DNA from: Podospora comata
Taxonomy: Eukaryota; Ascomycota; Sordariomycetes; Sordariales; Podosporaceae
DNA length: 64,000 nt
Direction: 5' to 3'
NCBI GenBank assembly: GCA_017354895.1
Contig: CP071497.1
Span: 558,001-622,000, forward strand
Below the pieces are notes generated by a model. That model had not been told where the DNA came from. It saw nothing but the letters and a program-made list of their open reading frames with translations, and did not search any database. The translations under genes and the position numbers were made by a program. This document shows positions 44,204 to 55,809 of the stretch, in pieces (position 1 is the stretch's first letter; every line of letters begins with the position of its first letter).

Positions 44204-45544
44204 ATGCATATATCACCACCCCCCCCACCACCCCTCCTCCTCCCCTTGGAGGACTCCACGCTCATAAACCACCACCACCAAAACAACAGCACCCACAACA
44301 GCACCCTCAACAGCACCCACAACCTCACCCACGAACTCCTCATCGCCTCCCTCGCCATCCAGCGCGCCTCCCTCCTAACCAAACGCGTCCTCCAAACTCT
44401 CACCTCCAACAACAACCCCTCACCCTCACCAACAACCTACCCCTCCACCCCCGTAACCGGCCACCCTTTCTTCCCCTCCACCACCACCTGCCTCAACCCA
44501 TCCTACGACCCCTCCTCCCGCCGCCTCTCCATCGCCAAACCCGACGCCTCCCCGGTAACGATAGCCGACTTTGCCTCCCAAGCGCTCCTCATCTCCACCA
44601 TCCACCACCATTTCCCGTCCGACACCTTCATCGGGGAAGAAGACTCCTCCTCCCTCCGCCACAACCCCGACCTCTGCTCCCAGGTCTTTGATCTCGTCTC
44701 CACCACCTACCTCTCGGACCCTGCCGCGGAGGCGTTGCTGGGCCCGCGACCGGGGAGCATACCCGAGATGCTGGGGTTGATTGATCTGGGCTGTGGGAGG
44801 GGCACAAGGGGGAAGAGGTGCTGGAGTATGGATCCCATTGACGGGACGAGCGCGTTTTTGAAAGGGGAGCAGTACGCTGTTAGCTTGGCGTTGTTGGATG
44901 GGGAGGGGAGGGAGCTGATGGGGTTGCTGGGGTGTCCTAATCTGGGGATTGGGGTGGTGGTCGGTGGGGGGAGGATTGAGGAGGGCGAGGTGGACAGGGA
45001 GGGGTGGGGGGTTATGTTGAGTGCTGTGCGGGGGGAGGGGTGCGCACTTGTGAGATCGATGGGCAAGGCGGGGTTGAACAAGGTTGTCAAGAGGATCAAC
45101 AGGCGGAAGGGGAAACAGCGGGAGATCAGGACGGAGGAGTTGCATTTTGTGGATTCGAGGGTGAGCTGTGCTACGGATAGTGGGATGGTGGAACAGCTTG
45201 CGAGGAGGGCCGGGGCGGGGAGGGCGGGGGAGAGGACCGAGATTTACTCTTCGCACATGAGGTATGCGGCTATGGTTTTGGGAGGGCGGGAGTTTGTCCA
45301 GGTGAGGTTTCCGAAACGACCGAAAGGGGAGGCGGCGCCGTGGTGCGTCTGGGATCATGCGGGTTCGCAGCTTATCTACACGGAGTCGGGGGCCGGGAAG
45401 GTGACAGACCTGGAAGGGAGACCGATAGATTTCGGGACGGGGAGGAAGTTGACGAATAACTGGGGGCTGATCACGGCCGATGAGAGCGTGCATGGCAAGA
45501 TGCTCGAGCTGGCGGGGGAGGTGCTGAAGGAGGCAGGGAGGTAG
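44204..45544 (+). CDS. 3'(2'),5'-bisphosphate nucleotidase, HAL2/MET22 type
   Basis: A single exon of 446 residues in the inositol-monophosphatase fold family. Metal-site motifs: SPVTIAD (Asp 122), GEED (Glu 145-146), WSMDPIDGTSAF (Asp 210, Asp 213) and WDHAGSQL (Asp 384). The stretch GEQYAVSLALL after the second motif and the HAL2-like SPVT opening favour PAP (3'-phosphoadenosine 5'-phosphate) phosphatase over inositol phosphatase. This enzyme clears PAP made during sulfate assimilation and is a target of sodium and lithium in yeast (established for the family). The protein is longer than yeast Hal2 (357) because of an Asn/His/Pro-rich N-terminus and a loop after GEED, so specificity is not certain. 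Base composition switches within the gene: C-rich to about 44710, then G-rich. Confidence 0.86.
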   Translation: MHISPPPPPPLLLPLEDSTLINHHHQNNSTHNSTLNSTHNLTHELLIASLAIQRASLLTKRVLQTLTSNNNPSPSPTTYPSTPVTGHPFFPSTTTCLNPSYDPSSRRLSIAKPDASPVTIADFASQALLISTIHHHFPSDTFIGEEDSSSLRHNPDLCSQVFDLVSTTYLSDPAAEALLGPRPGSIPEMLGLIDLGCGRGTRGKRCWSMDPIDGTSAFLKGEQYAVSLALLDGEGRELMGLLGCPNLGIGVVVGGGRIEEGEVDREGWGVMLSAVRGEGCALVRSMGKAGLNKVVKRINRRKGKQREIRTEELHFVDSRVSCATDSGMVEQLARRAGAGRAGERTEIYSSHMRYAAMVLGGREFVQVRFPKRPKGEAAPWCVWDHAGSQLIYTESGAGKVTDLEGRPIDFGTGRKLTNNWGLITADESVHGKMLELAGEVLKEAGR

Positions 45545-45663
45545 ATGGATCTAGGGTTGCATTTTCTTCTCGACATCACATGGGCAGGCGTTTCGGTTCC
45601 AGATGATACCCCTCTTGATAGACAGATATATACACATTACGATCCATCGTCAGATTGGCATCA

Positions 45664-48600
45664 TCACACTGACTTCCACCTCCACATGTTTGCAATCGTG
45701 CTCGCCCGACTCGGCCGTCTTCCTCCCTGTGGTTCCGCGCCGGCGTTCCGATGCAACGGCAACGCCCCGCTAGCCAGAGCAACACCATTCTCCTGATCTC
45801 TGATCTCCAGCTCTCTTCGTTTCTCAATCATAAACTCTCGCAGAGCACGTGGTGAGGCGTTCGACAACTGTGTTGCAGTTCGGGCAGACTGTTTGCCCCC
45901 GACCTTGTTCGCAGCATCAAAGATGGCCCGGAATGCAGAAAAAAATGCTGTCCGAGCCCAGGTGTTGAATGCGAGAGCCAGTGAGGCGCAGATGACGATA
46001 CTTGACAGGACAACTGTGGCAGTACAACGTCAGCCGCTCGGCCCCTACCTACTCAAAAGTCCGTATTTTGCTCCAAAAACTCACACATGTATACAAGTTG
46101 CGTACTCAGCCTCATGTAGCCCTCGTTTAACTCTTGCGCGTTCATGCCAAAGAAGGTGGCGAAGAAGGAAAGAGGAAGCTGATGATGTGCGCAGCTGGTC
46201 AGCACCCGTGTCACAAGGCTATAATATAGCGCGGGGGGCAGTGAGGAGGACAGGTCAGCTTACGAAGAAAATGGTCACCACGGTGAAGACGACAATCGAT
46301 CTGCCTTGCACAACGCTCTCGTCTGCCCTGCGGATGGCGGCCTTGGCCTCGATAATTCCCGACTGCTGTTGCTTCATGTCGAGGAGTTCTCGCAGCTACA
46401 GGAATTGCTGTCAGCATACCCAGATCCGCGATAACGACGTGATAGGAGGCAGTCACCTGGCTCCGAGTGTTGGCCTGTCTCTTCTCCAAATTCCAAAGCT
46501 CATCCCGGCGTAGTTTCATGTCCTCAATCAGAGCCGCTGCCCGTGCGAGGGCAGGCTTAAGATCAGAAGGGCCCTGAGATTCCGAGCTCATGGCCCTGAG
46601 CGCCTTCTCAAAGTCGCCCATCACGGTTATCTGCTGGGTGAATATCTCTTGCATGATCTGAAGTTGGTCTATGAGGTTCTGCGCCTCCATCAGCACCGAC
46701 CATTCGAACTTGATGTTGAGAGACTTTCTCAGCAGTTCCTCTGCCGTCTGGAGTGGGTCTTGGGTGTTCATTCTCTTGACATCTCTTCCAAAACGTTCGT
46801 AAGCGTCGGTCTTCTTCTCTGACTGGGCGCCTTCCATGTCAGTGGCTGGCTTGCGGACGCACTGCCAGGTTGGTGAACTTACAATGCTTGAAATGGCAGA
46901 GCTAAACATGTCTACCACTTCGGGTCGGAGGTCCGGCTTGGTGCGGTCGAAGAACACTTTGGAACATTCGTCGATAATGATCAACGCCAAGTCGTAGACC
47001 GAGGTGATTTGGGCATGGTCGATGGCCCCCAGGTGATCTCGAATGGCGCGATGCACAGCAGACGGGTCTGGCTTATTGCGGCCCCACCGGCGGGGAAAGG
47101 CAGATAGAATGGTGTCTGTAACTTTTCCTTAGCAAAAGTCTGGAGCCAAGTCGTAAGCAAGCAGCTCACTCTCGTCCAAGATCCACAGCCATAACTGGTC
47201 AACCATCACCACCCTTGGGATAGCCTCTGGGTCACTTCTCATCTGCGTGGCCCGGTAAACAACTTGTTGACGATCTCTCTGCGTTGTGTCGTCCGCCGTC
47301 CAGTAGTAGTATTGCTCAAGCGTCCTTCGTGGGTGAAGGGGCGATGGTGAGTAAAGGTGGTTTGTGATCAGGCGCCAGTCTGCCGCTTCGTCTATGAGCT
47401 GATACAGCTTCGACGCCTGCCACAGGTAGCTCCCGAGAGGCGATTGCGGCCTCCATGATGGGGACCCTTCGTCCCACTCCCCGAATTCCGACGTGGTGCT
47501 GTTCATTCGTTGAGCTCGGGCTCGAGCTCTGTCGACAACGCTGCCCCAAGTCCCTTTCCGCTTGCTCAGACGCTCGTAGGCAAACTCCTCTTCGTTCTCG
47601 AGTCGTGTCTTGCGCATCACATTGGTCATTCTGACAAGCCTCTTCTCGATTTCCCAGTGCAGGTAAGGCATCTGCACCGCTGGTCAGACCATGGGCAGTT
47701 GTCAGTGTCATCTGGAGGAGGCTCACTCACAAAAAGCACAACATCTTGCGGCTGCGAGGAAGAATGATGATACGCATGAGTCGCACACGCGGCCGGAGGC
47801 TTGGCTCCCTGGTTCGGCGGAGGGGACGGAATAAGAGCGCAACGGGGGCGTATCTGTCGTGAGTGAGGAGGCATGTGACTATCACCACCGCCTCGTTCTT
47901 GGCCGTGCCACAGCTCGCGCTTCAGAAGCTTCTCAGTATTCGACTCGGACTTCTTGGCCCCCGGCTGGAACAGCTTCCTCTGGTGCAGTCCTCGGTGAGC
48001 GTCAAACCGAGAGTCGTCTTCGCCATAGTACCGCGAGATGGCATCCTTGAGCTTGGTCAGCAAGCATACAGCGCCACGGACCGCATGGGCTGCTCCATAC
48101 CTCAACCCACTTCATGTTATTAGCCTGGAGGTGGAAGTATCGTAGCTTTGTCCGGTCTTGGCTTCGTCTCAACGGTGTTTGCTTCTTGTCGTACAGAAGT
48201 TTCTGCACAGCAATCTTTTGGTGTGGAAACCTGCCATGGCAGAGGGGATGGTCCAAGTCCACGCCGCCTTTGCCCTTCTCAAACTGAATCAGCCAGCCAT
48301 TGTAGCCGTAATTCGACACGGTGTGGTCATCGTCGATGCTGTCTTCCTGCGAGTAAAGGCCCTCAATGTAGCTGTCGGGTGCTACTGATCGCTGAAGGCT
48401 GGTATACTGCTGAGTCGGCCATTGTTGCACTTGCTTGAGAATGAGACGGTCCCGGTTATGCTGCTGCCGGCGGGTCCCAGATGACCTGGCAATTTCAACC
48501 TCGATACGGGGGAGATCCTCCTTGCAACGACGAGAAGCTCTCTCTCTCCAAGTGGTGTGAGCTCGTTGGAGAGACTCGAGCAGCGTGATCCGGTCAGATT

Positions 48601-48799
48601 GGGAGAGCCGATGGCCCGAGAAATAGTCCCTCAAGAAGCCGATGCGACGCAGCTCCTTTCTGACAATTTCTTTCTCCGGGCCGGAAAAGCTTGCATAGAG
48701 ATCTTTTCTCTTGGAGAACCTGGCGGCGAGGAATGCTGCCCATGCGTCGATGATAGGCACGGGGTCAGCGTACTGGTCCTCGACGATGTACGGCTGCAT
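45664..48799 (-). CDS. CorA-like magnesium-transporter-domain protein
   Basis: Eight minus-strand exons: 48799-48101, 48051-47731, 47671-47170, 47115-46883, 46822-46457, 46395-46264, 46178-46085 and 46013-45664, giving 898 residues; all seven introns are 49-85 nt with GT-AG ends and all frames join. A long cytosolic N-terminal region (with MPYLHWE, RTLEQYYYWTADDT, VVMVDQLWLWILDE, FPRRWGRNKPDPSAVHRAIR) is typical of a fungal family that ends in a CorA-like membrane domain. Two membrane spans close it: SIVVFTVVTIFFLPLSFFAT, immediately followed by FGMN, the CorA pore signature, and then VLSSIVICASLALAFN. A magnesium or divalent-cation channel role is inferred from GMN; many family members are uncharacterised. 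Intron 46823-46882 is 60 nt without stops, so retention would keep frame. Confidence 0.85.
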
Positions 48800-49153
48800 C
48801 TGAGTTCACGGGCCTCAACGGCGCGAGGGTGGTTTAGGGTGTCCCCAGCATCTGCGACGGAATAGTCGAGAGATGGATAGAGAGGAGGTTGGTGCTGGAG
48901 CTGGCGAGATTGTGGATGCGTTGTCGTGCAGAGTTGCAGATGCTGCGGCCCAATCCGAATGGCATGTTGCAGTGCTATGGCAAGACTTGGCGGGGTTCCC
49001 TCCAGCTGCACGTCGGGCGTCTTGTCACGTCCTATTCGCGGATACGGCGTGGCATGTTGGGGGCTTTGCAGCAAACCATTGATCCACCTTACCTTCTTCC
49101 GGAGGGGGGCGCTCTGCAGCATCGTAATCTTGGTCAATTGTTGATCTCGGACA
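48800..49153. other. Short intergenic stretch between two minus-strand genes
   Basis: Probable promoter of the CorA-like gene and 3' end of the next gene. Overlapping open frames exist on both strands without recognisable products. Confidence 0.45.
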
Positions 49154-49872
49154 CTACATCAAGATACACGATTTAGAATCCTCGACCTGTTTCTGTTCCT
49201 GGAGACCTCTCGTCCCGGTGCCACATTGTGACATGACTGTGCTCGAGAAAGGCCCCGAGTCCAGCTGTTTCAAGTCCACACATGTTCTTGCACCTGCTTT
49301 TGCTCCGGTTCCCTTGTTCCAAAACATTCCACCCCTTGGTTCATAATTCGTGGCATCATTAGGCATTATCATGTTGCGTTTAATCGTCTCGTCATCCTCC
49401 AAGCCGTCGCCGACATCCTTGCTGATCAGACGAATCGCACCCGCGCTGGCGCTGTCGGACCGTCAGCACTGGTTCACGGCAAAGAACAGAAGAGATAGCA
49501 GGAAGGAAAAGCTGCAGGTTACCCAGGCTTGACAGAAAGCGACGGAGATGAAGATGGACTGCTCGTACTGGGAACCGTGATGTGGGATTCGCCTGAACAA
49601 GTTGAGCAATAGTCGTTGCTATTGTTCGGCGCCCACACTACTTCCACAGGCCGAGGTGCAGGTATTGGGTAGTAGGTACCTGAATACCACCACGCGTCCC
49701 AGTAGCAGCGCTTCACTGCCCAAAAGAACAAGAGAGCAAACACGACGCTTCCCAGGACGGCCAACAGGATCACCACTCCTGATGTCTCTTCGGGTGTCGG
49801 TGGTGATGTGGATGTGCCATCTCGCAGGGCGAGTTTGGCCGTGGTCGATGAGGCATAGTATCCTGGCGGCAT
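49154..49872 (-). CDS. Hypothetical single-pass membrane protein
   Basis: Two minus-strand exons, 49872-49523 and 49451-49154, joined by a 71-nt intron (donor GTAACC, acceptor GACAG), give 215 residues. A single transmembrane helix, GVVILLAVLGSVVFALLFFW (about residues 32-51), is followed by a Trp/Tyr-rich patch (CYWDAWWYSGTYYPIP) and a Pro/Ser-rich cytosolic region with GESHITVPSTSSPSSSPSLS. The second exon adds GAIRLISKDVGDGLEDDE and a Gly/Lys tail. The frame stays open 17 codons upstream to 49923 but without another ATG, so an upstream exon carrying a signal peptide or cysteine-rich part may be missing. Family not recognised. Confidence 0.6.
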
Positions 49873-50490
49873 ATTGTCGCAGTCATCCCCGAGGGCGTGT
49901 GCTCGAACAGGGTGCTCTTCCACCGGGCAAGGAGAGGGTTGTTATTATCGAGGGCATTTTATGAGGTTGGCCCGAGAGAGCCGCAGGCCGGCCCGGTTGT
50001 TTGGTGATTGATTGCCTTGGGAGCACCAGAGTAGCCATTGTTGCGCCATGCTCATTTCTGCAGTGGATTGTTGACATTGGTTGCTAGTCGTGGTCAACCG
50101 CATTTGAGGCTACACCTGGCGCCCTTCAGGTACACCTCACGGTTTGTCAACCTTGATGTTGAGATAAGCCTTGGAGCAAAGGGGCACACCACCCACCCTA
50201 GAAGGCTGATGGCGCAACTGGTGTGTGCCCCATGGCCTAGAGAGCCAACTTGCACTATCTTCTTCCCTGCAAGATATGGCGCTTCAAAGTTAGCAGCAGA
50301 TAGTTAGTGGGTTCTCTTCTTCATCTGTCAACAACCCCTCATTGGCTCGCTTGGCCGATCACATCGCCGCCAGCAGATGCCCCCCACTCAGCGCAAACAA
50401 CGGGCACTGGAATGGATGAGGTGACGATTCCATCCCCTCTTCTCTTCTCTTCTCTTCTTCTCTCCATCCAACAGTCTTCCGTTGGTCAAA
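49873..50490. other. Divergent intergenic region
   Basis: Between the membrane-protein gene and the amidohydrolase gene. A CTCTTCTCTTCTCTTCTTCT tract near 50440 marks the likely transcription start of the latter. No gene seen. Confidence 0.45.
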
Positions 50491-53439
50491 ATGGAAATGG
50501 ACGTGGACGGAAAGCGTCGTCTGCCTTTTCAACAGCCCGTGCCTGGGCGTCCGCGCTGGCAAGGGCGCAGCAGGCCTCGGAGGACAGCACGGAGAACAGC
50601 CGGCCTGTTGCTCTCAGCGTGTTTGTGCTTTATCGCGTACGCCCAGTGGAGGCAGCTCCAACACTCACCATCTTCTGTACCGCCGGCCGGCTCGGACATC
50701 ACAGTACACGGCCTCTCGGTCAAGCGCCTGCAGGACGACCTTGCCACGTGTAGTGCCCTGCGCAAGAAACCTCAGGATCCCATCGGCCTCGGACGCAAGA
50801 AGAACAGCCGCTACATCGACGGCCATGCCCCCACGCTCATCAAGAACGCCACCGTCTGGGTTGGCGAACCAAAAGAAGGCACCGACCCCGAGGCTGCTCG
50901 CAACGGAAAAGGCTACGGCTGGATCCCCTCTGATGTCTACCTGGAATACGGACTCATCAAGAAGGTCGAGGCCGCCATCGGTCTGTCCTCTGTCGCGTCT
51001 GACACCATCGTGTTCGACGCACGTGGCCGGCCCTTGACGGCCGGCATCATCGACATGCACAGTCACGCTGGTGTGGGATCGCTGCCTAGTCTCTGGGGCA
51101 ACGAGGATACCAACGAGATGTCGGCCAACATTAGTCCCTTTGTGCGTTCCATCGACGCCCTTCACCCAGGTGACCCTCAGATCCAGGTGATCAAGTCCGG
51201 CGGCGTAACCACAAGTCTTGTGCTGCCAGGGTCCGGAAACAACATGGGCGGTGAGGCATACGTGATCAAGCACGCTGTTGGAAAGGCCGATGGGAGAAAC
51301 GAGACAAGCGCCGCCGACCTGCTGGCTGACCCTGACCGGAACTGGAGGTACATGAAGATGGCGTGCGGTGAGAATGCCAAACGAGTCTACGGAAGACCAG
51401 GAGAGGCGGGGCCAATGAGCCGGATGGGCGAGAGCTGGGATTTTCGCCACGCCTTTGAACAGGCAACCAAAGTGGTGCGGGAGCAAGATGACTGGTGTGA
51501 CGCCGCTGCGGCCCACGGCGTGCACAACCACAGGAGCTACCTTCCACAGGAGCTAAGGTGGGAGTCGCTCGGTGCTCTGTTACGCGGCCAGGTGCACCTG
51601 AACACGCACTGTTACACCATCAGCGATTTGGAGGCGTTCATCGACCACACGAACGAGTTCAAGTTCAAGCTCCGAGCATTCCACCATGCCCACCAGACAT
51701 TTTTGGTCCCCGAGGTGAGTGCTTGTCTGTGACAGGATGGGTGTGTCGCCTCAAGACTAACGGTCTGCCAGATCCTCAAACGTGCCTATGGTGGAGACCC
51801 TCCTGCCTCCGCTTTGTTTGCGGATAACATGTATTACAAGGCCGAGGCCAATGTTGCGAGCGAATTTGCTGGGAAAATGCTGTGGGACAGCGGCCTGACG
51901 CCCATCTATGTCAGCGACAACCCGGTGTTGAATGCCCAGCATGTTCTTTTCGAGGCTGCCAAAGCGTACAAATACGGCCTGCCATACCATGCGGCTCTTG
52001 CTTCCGTCACCACAGCGCCCGCAGAGCGCCTCGGGTTCGGGCAGCGGCTGGGGAAGATCAAGCCCGGATATGACGCCGACGTTGTGGTCTGGGACAGTGA
52101 CCCGTTGAGCGTCGGTGCCGCGCCAGTCCAAGTTTGGATTGACGGAACAGCCCAGCTCAAGGACCCAGTGGAGTTGGACAAGCCGGCCGTGGAGCTTATC
52201 GTTCCCGACAAAGATCTTGCCCATCTCCCAGGCGAGCCTGTTCAAGCGGACGAGGTGGTATTTACCGGGGTGACTCATGTCCTTCTCGACGAGACCAGTG
52301 TGGATCGCAAGATTGGTGCCAAGGGCATTGCTGTGGTCTTTTCCAAGGGCCAGTTGACCTGTCTTGGGGACTGTCAAGACGAACTGCAGGCCGCCACCAA
52401 GTCGAACACCCCCGTCATCCAGCTCAAGGACGGATACCTGACCGAGTCCTTTACGGCCTTCGGCTCCAAGATCGGCCTCAACGCTATTGACGCAGAGGAT
52501 GATACCGACGACGGGCCGAATCCCAATACGTTTGTCCGAGCAGAGGACGGTCTTGTTCTCGACAACCAAAAGACAAACGCGTCCTACACGTATGGTGTCA
52601 CCAAGGCGATTTCAGCTCCCTCATTCAGGGGTGGTTTCAGTCACCATGGCACGAGCGTGGGGTTCTTGACCGGCGCAAAGACGGTGGTGGGACAGGACGC
52701 TGTTTTCGCAAGTGATGTGTCAGCCCACTACACTTTTGATACTTCAGTCAAACAGGATGGCACGCCGTCTATTTCGGCCGCTATTGGAAGCCTTCGTCGG
52801 AAGCTTTTGGAGGCCCACGCTTCGCTGAGCTCTGATGAGACGACAAAGGATGTGCACTCGGAGTCGGCATTCCTCCAAAAGGTGGTCAATGGCTCTCTGC
52901 CTCTTGTCATCACTGTCCACAGCGCCGATACCATCGGGGCTCTGATCAAGGTCAAAAAGGCGGTGGATGAGATAACGAAGGCGTCTATTCGACTGGTCAT
53001 CTTGGGTGGTGCTGAATCTTGGCTCGTCGCCGAGGAGCTGGCGGCTGCCAAGGTCGGTGTGGTATTAGCCCCCTTGCAGTCGTATGCTGTCAGCTGGGAT
53101 CAGAGGCGGGCTTTGACCGGTGCTCCCCTCACCAACGGAACCGCCGTTGACAAGCTGTTGGAGGCTGGTGTGGTGACAGCCATCGGGTTGGAGGAGGACT
53201 GGCTGGTTAGGGACTTGGGCTTGCTGGCTGGGATTGTGTACCGGAACGGCGGCGGCAAGGTGGATGAGAAGGGAGCCCTTGACTTGGTAAGTGGTAACAT
53301 TTACAAGCTTCTGGGACTGAAGCAGCCTGGATCTAAGTCGGGACATTTTGTAATCTCCGAAGGGAGTCCGTTGGATATTGGGTCGAGGGTGAAGGCCGTT
53401 GGGGGCGGGGCTGGCCAGGTCACGATGTTTGCCAAGTAA
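50491..53439 (+). CDS. Membrane-anchored amidohydrolase-like protein (often labelled CE9)
   Basis: Two exons, 50491-51714 and 51772-53439, give 963 residues. A short basic cytosolic N-terminus (RPRRTARR) and one hydrophobic segment (GLLLSACLCFIAYAQW, about 37-53) suggest a type II membrane protein with the enzyme outside the cytosol or in the secretory lumen. The amidohydrolase start is ARGRPLTAGIIDMHSHAGVG, with the metal-binding His-x-His at 190 and 192, and a later HCYTISDLEAF segment gives another His. PGYDADVVVWDSDPL is the closing amidohydrolase strand motif. The second half (about 620-960) resembles a duplicated, metal-free amidohydrolase-like domain. Fungal proteins of this kind are often labelled carbohydrate esterase family 9 (GlcNAc-6-phosphate deacetylase-like); the actual substrate is unknown. 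No neighbouring gene clarifies its pathway. Confidence 0.83.
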
Positions 53440-53810
53440 ACAGTGGCGTGCGATTTCATTCTTGTCGGTGATAATACGAAACATTCACGTAATGTGTAGG
53501 TAGCCACCTGTAGCCGCTTGCTAGGCATCAGTGTCGATGTTCTGATGTCTGTGAACATTCAGTTAACGTTGGCCGACGCTTGGTTGCCTGAACTCAGGGG
53601 ATTGGCCAGCAACAAGTGAACAAGTGACGTTGCGGGGCAACTCGCTGCGGACCCAAATATCTGTGCTTTTAGGGGTTTGGTCCCAGTGCTCACTCAGCAC
53701 ATCATCAACTGCTCACGACTTCCAAGGATAACAACCGTCAGGATCCTTTTCACTTCTTTCCAACTCTTCATCTTTGCATCCTCACGGAGCCTGAATAGAT
53801 ATCAGTCATC
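53440..53810. other. Intergenic upstream of the kinesin-like gene
   Basis: A 371-bp gap; CT-rich near 53755. No gene or repeat seen. Confidence 0.5.
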
Positions 53811-55809
53811 ATGGAGCAATTTCTCATCGACAACGCCGACCGCTACGAGGAGCTGGTTCAGGCGTTCAACCACAAGCCCGCGGCTCCAGTCAAAGCGGGT
53901 TCAACAAATCCCGACTTTCTCGTCAGTACTCGCATCAGACCACTGCTGCCAGATGAGATCTCTCAGGGCTTTCCCGAGGGTGTCTTTTCACGGCCTGGTG
54001 GTGCGAATATCGTCGACTTGCACGAGCTCAAGAAGTCAGTGAGGGGGCTGCCTTGTCTGAATGTAAGTCACTGTCAGTCAGTGCTTGGAAATAGTGCGAG
54101 CTTTTTAACAAGAGCAGTCCTTCAGCTACCCGGTCGACCGCGTCTTCGGCCCCGACAGCACCACCAAGCAAATCTACGATGCCATTATCCAGCCCCTCGT
54201 CCCCTGGGCCTGGGGCGGAGGTGTAAGCACCATGTTCGCCTACGGGCAGACAGGATCAGGCAAAACCTTCACCGTCAGCGGGTTGGAGGAGCACGTTGCA
54301 GAAACGCTGATGGATGGTACCCTAGAGGGAGAAAGGAAGCTGTACATGTCTGTTATTGAACTAGCCGGACAGACAGCCTTTGGCAGGCAATCTCCCCTCC
54401 CCCTCCCCTTGAACCCCCAACTAACGCCAGGCGAGTAGACCTCCTCAACTCCCGCAAGCAAATCTCCATCCTCGAAGACTCTCAAGGCAACACCCAGCTG
54501 GCCGGCGCCCAAGAACACCCCCTCACGTCCAAGGCCGACCTTCTTTCCCTAATCTCCACCGCGTCTTCCCTCCGAAAGACGGCCCCAACCCTCAAAAACG
54601 ACTCGTCCTCCCGCTCGCACGCCATCTGCCGCATCCGCATCGAGAACCGCTCTATTCCGGCAGCAGAAGATGGGCTCCTCTACCTCATCGACCTTGCCGG
54701 GTCGGAAGCCGCCCGCGACAAGTCCGCCCACGACGCGGCGAGGATGAGGGAAGCGAGAGAGATCAACACCAGCCTCTCTGTTCTAAAAGACTGCATCAGG
54801 GGGAGGGCGATGGTGGATCTTGATCCCGGGTCTGGGAAGAAGGTGCATGTGCCGTTTAGGCAGAGCACACTGACGAAGACGTTGAAGCATGTGTTTGATC
54901 CGAGCCCGGTGGGGGGTTTGAGGGGGGGAAAGACGGTTGTGGTGGCGTGTGTGAATCCTTGCTTGGCGGATACGCAGGCCAGCAGGAATACGTTGCGGTA
55001 TGCGGAGTTGTTGAGGGTTACGGCTGGGCGGGCGGGGAAGAAGGTACAAGAATATGATGAGAAGAGGCCGGTCACGTGGGGGAATGGGGAGGTGAGGGAG
55101 TGGGTGGGGAAGAATGTGAGTTTTGATGGTTTCTGAGTGTACATGATATGCAAAGGCTAACAAGCGCCGGATGGGATGGTGACAGTCGGGAACCCCTCCT
55201 GTTGATGGAAACGTCCTCGCCCCGACGGAATCGGGAGCGCAGCTTTTACGGTTGCCTGTTGGGGAGTTTGTGGAGAGGTGTCTCAAGACTCCGGGGGTGA
55301 CGAAGGAGCAGGCCACGGCGTTTCAGAGCAAGTTTTGGCAGCTGCATGTTGATAACTTGCGCTCTCAGTCCTCTTCCCAGCACTCCAAAGAGAAGCCTGA
55401 GGTCAAGTTGACGAGGATGGAAAGACTTTACTCGAGCGCGGATATCGAAGGGCCGCCGCACGCGAGGGATGTCCCCTTCAAGGAGAGGATTAGGCCGGGC
55501 ATGGTTGTCTCTTACCGTTCAGTTGGGAAAACTGGGGGGGCGCAGATGGGGACGGAGCAGATGGGGGTTGTGCTGTCGAGGGCTGATGCGGTGGGGGAGA
55601 GGGTGAGGGATTTGACTGGGGTGCAGGTTAACCATGGCGGGGAGAACTTGGGGGAGAGGTATCTCTGTGCGATGGTTGTGCCTGCTATCTTGCCGGGGGC
55701 GTATGATGTTGGGCTTTGGATGCAGGTGGTGGTTGGGGTTGGGGAGATGGAGGCTGAGGTGGTGCTGGAGTGGGATGTGGCCACTCGATATTATTATTTG
55801 ACTGTGTAA
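53811..55809 (+). CDS. Kinesin-like motor protein, kinesin-13-like
   Basis: Four exons: 53811-54062, 54118-54382, 54439-55115 and 55186-55809, giving 605 residues. The motor domain starts near residue 35 (FLVSTRIRPLLPDE). It has the P-loop FAYGQTGSGKTFT (Gly 127 onward), switch I SSRSHAICRIRI, switch II DLAGSE and INTSLSVLKDCIRG, and VPFRQSTLTKTLKHVF. The N-terminal position of the motor's neck and the LKDCIR/PFRQS wording resemble kinesin-13 (microtubule depolymerases). The second intron lacks a usable GT donor: frame requires GC at 54383 and AG at 54438, a GC-AG intron with a good CTAAC branch word. The tail after residue 400 is short, without clear coiled coil, and ends in an unfamiliar beta-rich domain (VVVGVGEMEAEVVLEWDV). 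Coding strand is C-rich before and G-rich after about 54770. Confidence 0.84.

Noticed and set aside
44426-45493. 355-codon minus-strand ORF opposite the bisphosphate nucleotidase gene
   Set aside because: It is the antisense shadow of a clear enzyme gene; its Pro/His/Arg-rich product has no motif and arises from the strong base skew.
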